Source: Diphasiastrum complanatum
Lineage: Eukaryota; Streptophyta; Lycopodiopsida; Lycopodiales; Lycopodiaceae
DNA: 64,000 nt
Direction of reading: 5' to 3'
Assembly (NCBI GenBank): GCA_029204225.1
Contig: CM055105.1
Location: forward strand, 49,797,720-49,861,719
How positions within the stretch are numbered: position 1 is the stretch's first letter; each line of letters begins with the position of its first letter. This document shows, piece by piece, positions 53,326 through 64,000 of the stretch. The notes under the pieces were generated by a model. That model was not told the DNA's origin. It was given only the letters and a program-made list of their open reading frames with translations, and searched no databases. Both the position numbers and the translations under genes were made by a program.

Positions 53326-53670
53326 TTTTTTCTCCTATATAAGTCCATTCCCGGGGATTGTATAGGTTTTCGCGTAATTTGCTGTCATGTTTGATTGCTT
53401 CCATACGACCTACATTCGTGATATCGCCATCATGCGAGCGACCTCGTCCCCAGGCCTATTCCTTACACCCTCTCACATCGTAGCGATATCAGCCTGACTT
53501 TCCCTGTATCGCCGTCATGCAAGCCCCTGCCTCTCCCCGCCTGTCTTTGCCACTCTCTCGCGTTGTAGCGATATCACCCTTAGAGTTCTAAGTGTCGGCA
53601 TTACGCGAGATAATTTAGCTCTCTCTTCTGCTGTATCTCTGTCCTCGCATGGTATAGATATCCGGCCTCA
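53326..53670 (+). promoter_or_regulatory. TATA box and leader of histone-like gene, copy A
   Basis: TATATAAG at 53336-53343, then a leader with GTGATATCGCCATCATGCGA, TAGCGATATCAGCC, TATCGCCGTCATGCAAG and TAGCGATATCACCC spaced along about 200 bp. ATG at 53671. Confidence 0.6.
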
Positions 53671-54104
53671 ATGGCTCGGATGAAGCAAACTGCTAGGCTT
53701 ACCCATTTTGTTCAACCCTCCCATCCCCAGACATCTGAACCCATATGTCTGCAAAGACGCGGAAGACCTTGCCGTTTATGGTTGAGGGACATCAGGGCCT
53801 TGCAGAGGTACACCAAACTTGTGATCCTGAAAGCAGCCTTGTACCGGGCTGTGAGGGAGGTTACACAAGATATGGGTGGAATATCGCTGCATTGGAGGCC
53901 CTCCATATTGCATACGAGGACTTCCAAACAAAATTGTTTGAGGATTCGCTGTTGTGTTCCATTCATGGCAAGAGGGTGACACTGATGCCCAAGGACATGC
54001 TTCTTGTCATGAGGTTTCGAAACACCTATGACAGCGGTATGCCACATGGCAAATCATGCAGGCTTGAGGGTTGCCATGTGGCAAGCCATGTGGGCCTACC
54101 ATAA
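53671..54104 (+). pseudogene. CENH3-like histone H3 variant, copy A (25-bp deletion)
   Basis: Starts MARMKQTARLTHFV and keeps the tail, alpha-N (LRDIRALQRYTKL) and alpha-1 (ALYRAVREVTQDM). Then 25 bp covering loop 1 are missing compared with 4742-5044, throwing the rest out of frame. The downstream frame still reads [36 protein letters not shown], and a tail [20 protein letters not shown] formed by the first minisatellite unit, with TAA at 54104. Except for the frameshift this is the most complete unit, with array, TATA, leader and full length. CENH3 normally has introns in plants; none is seen here, which hints at a processed copy. Confidence 0.72.
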
Positions 54105-55600
<1,496 letters not shown>

Positions 55601-56028
55601 TGATCTACTTGCCGGAGGTAGTTAAACCACTATTTAGGTCCTTATTAACAAATATGAAACTAACTCGAAGTTGAGATTTATTTTGGCCTCCAAAATTGCC
55701 AAATGAAAATCCAAACTAGTTCACAATTTTTCACACCATGTCCTCCAGACATCTCCATCGATGAATGCAATTTATAAGTTTTTGAAATTAATGTACCAAA
55801 ATTTAGCCAATTAGAATGGGTGCAAACTCGACCTCATCCACTTATCTTGCCAGAGGTAGTTAAACCACTAATTAGGCGCCCTTATTAACAAATATGAAGC
55901 TAACTTGAGGTTGAGATTCATTTTGGCCTCCAAAATTGCCAAATAAAAAACCAAACTAGTTGACAATTTTTCACACCATGTCCTCTAGACATCTCCATTG
56001 ATGAATACAATTTATAAGTTTTTGAAGG

Positions 56029-57005
56029 CAATTCTGAATGCAATCAGGATCATGTTTTAGCTCAATGATCTCTCTTTCACATTAAAAAAGTTTTTAAAAT
56101 ACATCGTTCTAGAATTCGAGAATGGATTTTGAAATGAATTATATTTCATTGAAGTTTGAACGAGCTTGGAAATTTGAAGATTGAATGAAGCTGTAATCTA
56201 GGATTTTCAAAACTCAAAGTTGTTCATGCAAATTAAGTCATTTTTGATAATATATTAAAATGTTGTAATCTAGGAATTCCAAAAACAAATTGAAAATTTG
56301 TTTAAAAAAATGCTTATTCCTTGTTACACGACTAAATAACATATAGTTAAAAAGCATATAATGAATCTATGCTATGTTCCAAACATATGCAAGTTACATT
56401 GCATTCATTCACACTTCACAAATCATTGGAATTTGAATTTGAACGAAATCATTGAAATGAGTAGATCAATGTTTAAATGAAGCGATAAATATTATAATCT
56501 TCCCATTTAATTCAATTATATTTATATATTATTGGTGCATTAATAGGATAAAAACTCGTTATTATTATTTTCTTGGTTTCTATTGATTCAAGCAAGCACA
56601 GCTTGTCTAGATGATGACCACAATGCCTCTAAGGAGAAATAGTTTTTCATTTTTTTTTATTTTGATTTTTCTTCAAATTCAAATTTAATGATCTTCCCAT
56701 GTGTGGTAAGTTGGTGTCTGCACTTGAGTTGGGCTTGTACACTCAAGTTCGATTCTTTGCAATCCCCCCAAATTAATATAACCAGTAACATTATTCTCAA
56801 AGCATGTACTATGAGCTAAAAACAACACTTGGAGAGTAAAGAGTTAGGAATATGTCAAACACTTTTCCACCTAGTATTTGGCAAGATCAGATTCTTTGCG
56901 ATAACCCCCCCCCCCAAAAAAAATTCCTAATATAACTTCTCAAAGCATCTAGTATGAGCTACAAACAACACTTGGTAAGTCTTAAGACTTGGAGAGTAAA
57001 GAGTT
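56029..57005. repeat. AT-rich DD region and spacer, inverted copy 3
   Basis: Mirror of 41270-42400 and 48890-49860, with a C11 run near 56905-56915. No gene. Confidence 0.55.
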
Positions 57006-57400
57006 ATGTATTTGTCAAAGACTCCCTCAGAACCAGCCAAGAATACCAACTCTACTTCCAGGCCTATTGCAACAGATTCCACACAAGCGGCTTCTCAAAA
57101 GAGAAAGAGTTCCTTCTCTCCACAAGGGCCAACTGCAAAGCACCAAACGGTCGGCCTAGTGAAGCTTACATCGAGAAAGACACCCATGTCCTCTATGTCA
57201 CAGACACAGGATCATTCTGCTGAAGAGTCTTTTGCTCAACATGAAAACACCACCACACTGGTCCAACCACCACCAACACAACAATCCAGGCAAAGGACCA
57301 AGATACGAGCGAAGCGTCATGCTTCATCAGATGAAACAGACTCAGATGATATGGAGCATGACCTCACTAGTAACGTATGTAGTTAACTGGAAGTTGGTTA
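57006..57400 (+). pseudogene. T2U family, copy 8 (long C-terminal variant)
   Basis: Segments SLRTSQEYQLYFQAYCNRFH, KEKEFLLSTRANCKAPNG, and HVLYVTDTGSFC with a stop; then in another frame QDHSAEESFAQHENTTTLVQ, PPPTQQSRQRTKIRAKRHAS and DSDDMEHDLTSN. This is the longer C-terminal form also seen at 32751. A frameshift separates the two parts. Confidence 0.45.
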
Positions 57401-58380
57401 GCCGCGATGCATGGGGTCCATACTTCAAGATTCTATTTTCTACCACTAACTAACATAACTTCTCATGTAAATGCAAATCGTATTGCACATCAAAGTTTCA
57501 TTTCCATCTACTCAAAGCGTTCACATCAAAGAAAAACAGTCTTATCGATCTAAAAATCATGGCAAGAAACTTTGAATATTTTGGATCACAATGAGCGCCA
57601 ACGTGAATCTTGAAATTCAGAAAATACGGAGTGTGTTGGATCAAATGGAGCGGTAGGGTTATTTCAAAGTTTTGCAATTCAGAAATTTGCAATTTCAACA
57701 CACATCTATTGAAAAAATATTTTGCTTATTTTGATCATAACTGCAAAGCTTTGATTTTGCATATAAAGCAAGAAAACACTGGTCCAACCACCACCAACAC
57801 AACAATCCAGGCAAAGGACCAAGATACGAGCGAAGCGTCATGCTTCATCAGATGAAATAGACTCAGATCATATGGAGCTTGACCTTACTAGTAACGTATG
57901 TAGTTAACTGGAAGTTGGATAGCCGCAACGTGTGGGGTCCATACTTCAAGATTCTATTTTCTACCATTAACTAACATAACTTCTCATGTAAATGCAAATC
58001 GTATTGCACATCAAAGTTTTCTTTCCATCTACTCAAAGCGTTCACATAAAAGAAAAACAGTCTTATCGATCTGAAAATCATGGCAAGAAACTTTGAATAT
58101 TTTGGATCACAATGAGCACCAACGTGAATCTTAAAATTCAGAAAATACGGAGTGTGTTGGATCAAATGGAGCGGCAAGTTTATTTCAAACTTTTGCAATT
58201 TCAACACACATCTATTGAAAAAATATTTTGCTTATTTTGCTCATAACTGCAAAGCTATGATTTTGCATATAAAGCAAGAAACTTGGAGTGTGATGGATCA
58301 AAAAGAGCGCCAAGCTCATTTCAAACTTTTCCAATTAATTTTTTTTTATAATTAAGACGAGTTTTAATAGCTTACAAGAT
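57257..58380 (+). repeat. V region as a tandem duplication of about 520 bp
   Basis: From 'ctggtccaaccaccacca' at about 57258 the sequence repeats from 57778 onward, so the T2U tail plus V spacer is duplicated head to tail. Both units carry the 'ttggatcaaatggagcgg' phrase. The second copy keeps 'gatggatcaaaaagagcg' as well. No intact frame. Confidence 0.6.
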
Positions 58381-58436
58381 ATATAACAAGTTGTTTTTCT
58401 ACTAGATTAATCTATCGATTATTAAGATGTCTAAAT

Positions 58437-58742
58437 ATCATCTCCATATTGATCTTCCCATAGAATATGCTCCACTGTCGAGAAAAAATATGAAAGGATC
58501 CACCTTACCAGCTCACCAAAGGACGAAAGACAGGAAACAAGTTTCAAACAGGTTTTAAAGAAGATCATGAAGTTCTCTTTTGGATTTTTAGTAAAACAGA
58601 ATACCCAGAGATAATTAAGAATCATATGAGCGACACACCACTCAATGTTCCTAGAATAGGTGATTTTAAGGTGGAATGGCATTTGGTTCACACACCAAGA
58701 GCTACAGGGAGTGAAAATCCAAAACTTAGCGAAATGTTTTAA
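58437..58742 (+). pseudogene. Gene Z, internally deleted copy 5
   Basis: Same fusion of first and last exon as at 31893-32208 (TKDRK joined to FQTGF). The last exon here reads KTEYPEIIKNHMSDTPLNVP to SEMF. Out of frame. Confidence 0.5.
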
Positions 58743-58829
58743 CTAATCAAACAACATTTATATAGTTAAAACCAATAAAACCCAAGCCGTACACTCGTCG
58801 ATCCAACAACGGATCATATCTATGGCGCG

Positions 58830-59234
58830 TAATACAACCGTCCACACGTGTGAGACCACACGTGCTACAATACACATCAATCTGCCATTCGGCCATGTGC
58901 CCACATGTGCGAGCTAATACGTGTCAGAACACACGTCACCAAACCATTCGACCACATGGCCACATGTGCAAGTTTCACACATGTGGATACAGAAGTGTGA
59001 TCCCACACGTCAGGTACTAACTGGGCCATGTGACCACACGTGCGAGGCGATACGTGCAAGAACGCATGTCGCTGATCCATTCGGCCACTTGTCCCCATGT
59101 GGGATCCCACACGTGTTGATCCAGACGTGCATTTTCACACATGCGTATACAAACGTGTGGTTCCACATGTTAGCTACTAACTGGGCCACGTGTCGCTGGG
59201 ATTCACACGTGCCAACTTTTTTCTCCTATGTAAG
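58830..59234 (+). promoter_or_regulatory. ACGT/G-box array, copy 5, with altered TATA
   Basis: Same array, with several CACGTG cores degraded to CATGTG, and TATATAAG changed to TATGTAAG at 59227-59234. Confidence 0.58.
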
Positions 59235-59255
59235 TCCATTCCTGGGGATTGTACA

Positions 59256-59327
59256 ATGGCCGATGATTCCAGGGATTTCAGAAAGGTCAATATACGACGA
59301 GTTAAGAGTACAACTACAACCACATAG
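59256..59327 (+). CDS. 23-codon frame downstream of G-box array, copy 2
   Basis: MADDSRDFRKVNIRRVKSTT and so on to TAG at 59325. Partner of 31308-31379. Possibly a first exon; otherwise unknown. Confidence 0.3.
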   Translation: MADDSRDFRKVNIRRVKSTTTTT

Positions 59328-59329
59328 TC

Positions 59330-59755
59330 CTACCATAGGCTTGTGTGGTTTACCACATTGCCTACCATAGACTTGTGTAGCAGGCCACATAGGCTTGCGA
59401 TTGACCAAGGCTGTCATAGGTGCCCACGTGTCAAGTCACGTATGACTGCCATGTGGCAAATCATGCAGGCTTGGGGCTAGCCGCCTGGCAAGCCACGTAG
59501 GCCCATCATAGGCTGGCAAGTCAACCAGACTCTGCCTACGTGGTCTGCTATTTGCGAAGCGTATCGCACACTACCACATGGCAAGCCACGTAGGTCTACC
59601 ACATGGCAAATCATGCAGGTTTGAGGGTTGCCATGTGGCAAGCCATGTAGGCCTACCATAACCTTGTATGTCAAGTCAACTAGGCCCTGTGCCACGTAGG
59701 CTTGAGTGGACCTAGAGATCTATATATATATATATATATATATATATAGGTGGGC
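59330..59755. repeat. Dyad-rich minisatellite, block 8, with (TA) run
   Basis: Counterpart of 30889-31300, with a (TA) run of about 14 units at 59721-59749 and the 'aggtgggctcaaa' boundary. Confidence 0.75.
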
Positions 59756-59864
59756 TCAAATCTCTTGCCATAAGAACCAGCCAAGAAGATAAACTTTTTC
59801 AAACCCTAAATGTGCCCTAAAAGACACAAAAAATAGCAAGTATTAAATCTAAAAAATCAGCACC

Positions 59865-60726
59865 AAAATGTGTCGAAACCACACATTAGATGGATGCAGG
59901 AACTCGCCCTCCTACAAGCCTTGTGTGCTGAAAATTTCAGCCTGAAATTGCATTACAAACTCAAAAAACCAGCAAGCAAAGAATTAGGTTACCCCCAAAA
60001 AAGCAATATTCCTTTGAACGAGATTGATGATTTGAAAACTATTATGAATAAAATGATTTGTTCGGCATTTAAGATTGCAGAATCAAATTGCTCAAATACA
60101 AACGAATATCTGGAACCAATGATTTTAAATGGGCTTCGAAAAATACAGTTTCATATGAATGGAGTACTATAGACCGCAAGAATACCTTATGCATTTGGAA
60201 TTCCTATTTGATAGACAATTGCATTATCTGACTTGGGGATCATACTTGGCGACAGGTCGGGGGAATACCAATGGGCTTTTCACATTGACCAATGTCTTCT
60301 AACTGGTGCCTTTCTTTTTTTGAAATGCAGTTTATTAAGAGGCTTGCAAGATTAGGGCAGATTAAATTTATAAACGACTTCAAATATTCGTTCAGGTACA
60401 TTGACGATATATGCTTTAGCAATAATCATACGGTTGGTCGTTTCCTAGACAAGACTCAACCTAGAACACCTGACAATCCTTTTGGGATCTATCCCCTGGA
60501 ATATCTTGAGATAGACGAAAACGACAACACATGTAATTTGGTGAACTTCCTGAATATTACAATTACCTTTAACCCAATTACCGGTTGTACACATCTGTCC
60601 AAATATGATAAAAGAGGAGACCTTCCTTTTCGCTTTTTGCAATATATACACCTTGCCTCATATAGACCCGTGTTTAACTCATATAATAGATCTGTGGTAT
60701 CTTGGGGTAGCTTGATATGTACCTAG
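59865..60726 (+). pseudogene. Penelope-like-type reverse transcriptase remnant, copy 3
   Basis: Upstream part HIRWMQELALLQALCAENFS and LKTIMNKMICSAFKIAES (frame lost by a one-base deletion near 60080). A TGA lies in the LIDNCI(I)RLGD segment. A 144-codon frame (60292-60726) then carries QFIKRLARLGQIKFINDFKY, YIDDICFSNN, IYPLEYLEIDEN, ITFNPITGCTHLSKYDKRGD and LPFRFLQYIHLASYRP. The motif order is that of the RT palm and thumb of Penelope-like elements. Confidence 0.62.
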
Positions 60727-61081
60727 GCAACTAATAAAACAACAACACACCTCTGGATGGCTTCACAAGCTTCTCTAACTCATTCTTATGATACTATCAT
60801 TATGTCTAACTTTCCAAATACTAGATGCAAGAGTATTTGACAGATTCCTAATTCTTTACTCTCCAAGTGTTGTTTGTAGCTCATCGTAGATGCTTTGAGA
60901 ATAATGTTACTAGTTATATTAATTGGGGGGGGGGAGATTTTGGATTTGTTGCTCTTGAATAGGGATTTTGGAAGTTCCTTTATTGCATTCAGGTTTGCCA
61001 TTACTTTTTCCCTATTTACTTTTTTGGGTTAAGGCAATTGAAATCCTTAAAAAAAAAGCAATTTTTGTTGAGTACCTACTA
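60727..61081. repeat. Spacer, copy 3
   Basis: Counterpart of 857-1298 (G10 run near 60925-60934), but shorter because the gag-like part is deleted and it joins directly to 'ctacttgccaacaaacttgg'. No gene. Confidence 0.55.
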
Positions 61082-61860
61082 CTTGCCAACAAACTTGGGC
61101 ATCATGCCAAACAGAGATCCGAGAGGGAAAATAAATCATCAAGTTTCATGGCGAGGGATTTACCGACAGGTAAATTGAAAGTCGATTTGTTAAATGGTTG
61201 TGAATTGAAAGTTGATTTGTTAAATGGTTGTGAATATACTTGTAACTTCAGTACACTTTCTTTCAAGTCTAATCAATGGTTTCACATTAAAGGCAATATT
61301 CTAGGGAAAGACATAAGTATAATGTTTGATTTTGGAGGTACTCACAACTTTTTGAATGTGCAGCTTGTATAGAAGCTTCGGGTGCCCACCATGGCCAGTG
61401 ATCAACATTATGTGGTCCTCTAGCCTCAGGGTCAGACACAGAAGTTTGATATGTGAAAGTCCCTAATTTGGAGGTTCGGATGCAAGATCATGTTGAGCGG
61501 CTCGACTTCCATGTTATGAATCTTAATAGAACTTATGTTATCCTAGGATATGAATGGGTTTTTGATAAATCAGATTCGTTGAAAATAGATTTTAAAAACC
61601 ATACTATTGTATTTAAAGATAAGTTTGACCAGATAGTCTCTATTTATGGGGAGACTAATGTACTCCCATCACCGATGGTTTCCTCGGCGGAAGTTATGGA
61701 GAAACTACATAATTCTAAGTATGAGCTTTTTCATGTTGTTTTGAAATCTCGTATGCATTGTGATGTGAATGTGTTAACATGCTTTAACACCAAAAATTAG
61801 CATCAAGAACAGCTCTTATGCAGGATTTAAACAAGAGTTCAATGATGTTTTTCCTAAATA
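61082..61860 (+). pseudogene. Ty3/gypsy protease remnant, copy 3
   Basis: Frame 61150-61372 has DLPTGKLKVDLLNGCEL with the same 30-bp duplication as copy 2, then FDFGGTHNFLNVQ. Frame 61453-61800 has RTYVILGYEWVFDKSDSLKI and IYGETNVLPSPMVSSAEVME, intact for 115 codons. The link between the frames contains stops. Ends at FKQEFNDVFPK. Confidence 0.66.
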
Positions 61861-61869
61861 GCTAAGATT

Positions 61870-63095
61870 TTCTGAGGTACATACTTCTAATTATATTGCA
61901 GTCCGTTGTTAGAACATAATCAAATTTTTCTGAAATGAAACCTTTGACATGTTTTAGAAAAGAGAAAGAACATAAACATAGATTTTCAATTTGAAAATTG
62001 CAGAAAACATCAAACATAAAGTACCATTCACTTTTGATGTTAGGTAAGTATGACCAAGCAAACACAATATTATGGAAGGACTTGTGTATATAAGGCCAAA
62101 GATTGTAATAAAATATGAGTGTAAAAGTGTCTCACATGAATGGTCTCCAACATTCTATTACAGTAGCGTAAATGTAAAAATATCTTTGCCTTGTCCTTGC
62201 GCGTGCTGAGCTGTAGTCGATCCACCGTATTCCTAGTGAGAGTTCTTCTATGCAGATCCTCGTCATCATGCAAGCTAGTTAATACCTGTAAAAGTTCAGT
62301 CTTCTTTTGGCGGAAGTAAGTCTTCTTTTGCACCACTGCCTTGTCCTTTATTTTCTTTATATCATGTATACTTCTTTCTTTTACCCATATTTTGTCCAGA
62401 AACCACCGAACTAGGGCTGTTTAGGTTGAAAGAACCAGGCCTTTCATCTGAGTTTTGGAGAATTTATCTTGGACAGTGAAAAAACGTGGTCTTTTGAGGA
62501 GGCGTTCAATCTCTCTGATGTTTTCAGCATCTCCTAACTTGGCAAGGAGTTTAGCAGAAGGGTTTGCAGCAAATCAATCATGTGCTGACGTAAAAAGAGA
62601 AAAGTATGTGTGACTTGACAACATCTATGGCGAGCTTGTGTAGCCAAAGAAAAAAGCCATTCATCTAATTTTGGAAGGATGCACCAAGGAAGAATTTACT
62701 AAGATTGTTCATCATGAAACACGATGATCCCAAAAAAAAGAAATGACATGGAGACGAATTTTTTTTTAATTTTATAAAAAAAATACCCATATTTAAAATG
62801 CTTCAAATAAAGATATGGTAATGCTAAAAATGTTGTATTTTGCAAGAGAATTAATCAAGCTACTAAAATTTTGTTAATAGATTTTTATTAATAATTGCAC
62901 ATTAGCTTATATGAAATAATAATACTATTCAAAATAAAATCATTGGACACAACCATTAGAATAACTCAAAAAAAACTTTTTGCTTATTAAAACAAAAGTT
63001 TTATTTTTATTTTTAAATTTTAAAAGTGTTTTAAATTACAATTCTTGTATCAAGAAAAATATTTTTTAACTTACGACCTAACCTGAACCAAAAGA
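61870..63095. repeat. Spacer with LTR-like promoter, copy 3
   Basis: Counterpart of 2286-3526, with TATATAAGG near 62088-62096. The LARSLAEGFAANQS frame is broken by one base near 62457. Confidence 0.55.
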
Positions 63096-63101
63096 AATCA
63101 T

Positions 63102-63700
63102 ATGCACATAAATATGCCTCTTCAAATCATTCCTACAAGATCAGTTGAATCATCATGCAATAATCATCGTTTCCACATCCTATCAGAGCAACATTGCTCC
63201 AAAGTTTTCCACAAATTTCTAGTCTCCATACACTGCCGGGCAATACTCTACATACACTGCTCAGAGAGCCTAGCCACCGTGCTCTACAATCAATGTGGAC
63301 TGAGCCGAGCATCCATACTCTGCATTCACTGTGGAGTGAGCTGAGTGTCCATACTCTGCATACAAAGTTGATTGGGCCGAGTCTATCCAAAGACGACCGA
63401 TCTGAAGCCCTCCACAGTCGACCGAGCTGAGACTCCACTTGTCTGTTACCAGAGCCGAACCTTCAACAGAGTCATCAGCCGAGTCCAGAACCTGTCTGCC
63501 ACAACATCTTCCAGTTCTGATAACCTAACTCAAGACATAATTGACATCACCATGGAAAGTCTCGATATCTCTGAGATGAACACTTGGTACCAGGAGGCAC
63601 ACTAGTTCCTGAGCCACATAGAGTTCCAACTTCCTCTTTTGATGAGTGGCTATCAGAGCTCGTTTCGATTGCATATTGCTTATAACCACACCATGAGATT
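63102..63700 (+). pseudogene. T1 region, copy 7
   Basis: MHINMPLQIIPTRSVESSCN start, repeat array at about 63260-63425, then RTFNRVISRVQNLSATT and ITMESLDISEMNTWYQEAH (frame 63372-63605). Confidence 0.4.
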
Positions 63701-63709
63701 TTTCAGTTC

Positions 63710-64000
63710 ATGTTACCTCCTAACCAAAATTTTGTTTATATTATCCCTATTTCTAGAGTTGACCTCAATACATTTGGCTTCCCTAGGGGACCAAACACAG
63801 TCAATACGACCCTCAAAAAGATTGAATCCACAACATACTTCAAATACATAGACCCTTCAGTGGACAAATGGGAAAAAAAAGATGGTTACCTTATCGAGGT
63901 CATAAATGATAAGCCCTTAGCTACTCCGTGCGCCTATCTAACGAAATATACATAGGGCTATAGGTCCCAGATCACGCGTATCCCCATGAAACTATTCCAC
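63710..64000 (+). pseudogene. T2U family, copy 9 (cut by window end)
   Basis: MLPPNQNFVYIIPISRVDLN through GYLIEVINDKPLATPCAYLT, with the A run in the correct frame and the same TAG after LTKYT as in the copy at 26442. It shares that stop with the RT-block copy on the other strand, which groups these two together. Confidence 0.45.

Overview
The window is nuclear DNA of a land plant. This rests on a complete Ty1/copia retrotransposon with an initiator-tRNA-Met primer site, short GT-AG introns, long GA/CT microsatellites and a plant-type centromeric-histone-like coding sequence. It has no rRNA, tRNA, CRISPR array or ordinary single-copy gene neighbourhood. It is almost entirely a mosaic of blocks that recur two to six times, in both orientations, each holding broken retroelements or gene fragments. 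Ampliconic sex-chromosome or B-chromosome DNA (for example the repeat-rich Y/V chromosome of a liverwort) is a reasonable guess at the setting, but the sequence alone does not prove it.

Three recurrent super-blocks explain most of the window. (1) 'RT block': Penelope-like-type reverse transcriptase, spacer, Ty3/gypsy protease remnant, spacer with a TATA box, a tandem-repeat region (T1) and an unidentified coding family (T2U). It lies at 1-4130 (+), 25796-30775 (-) and 59865-64000 (+). (2) 'AA block': a dead copia element (Copia-B), a second gag fragment, T2U, T1, a 91-codon family (EE), about 1.25 kb of spacer, and a two-repeat protein gene (AA). It lies at 5690-5892 plus 12174-18590 (+), 18590-22884 (-, making a large palindrome) and 35295-41600 (+). 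(3) 'Histone block': AT-rich spacer, a TATA-containing spacer (BB), a GA/CT array, a TTGCCA/TGGCAA minisatellite, a CENH3-like histone gene, a leader with a TATA box, a dense ACGT (G-box) array, an intron-containing unidentified gene (Z) and a spacer (V). It lies at 22885-25800 (-), 41600-46690 (-), 48886-51195 (-, partial) and 51241-58380 (+), with fragments at 4136-5690, 31308-32750 and 58437-59755.

The only clearly intact large gene is the gag-pol of a young copia element at 5893-12173. It is flanked by a perfect 5-bp target duplication and inserted into the older Copia-B remnant. An uninterrupted 458-codon AA reading frame (39299-40675) is also present, truncated relative to its relatives. 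The histone-like copies all carry a lesion or are partial, but the lesions differ between copies, so an intact source gene probably exists elsewhere.

The most notable observation is the repeated association of a CENH3-like histone, a G-box array promoter and a dyad-rich minisatellite in one amplified unit. The G-box array also occurs with its downstream cassette swapped for a 23-codon reading frame. Block names (T1, T2U, EE, AA, Z, V, BB) are labels used here only.
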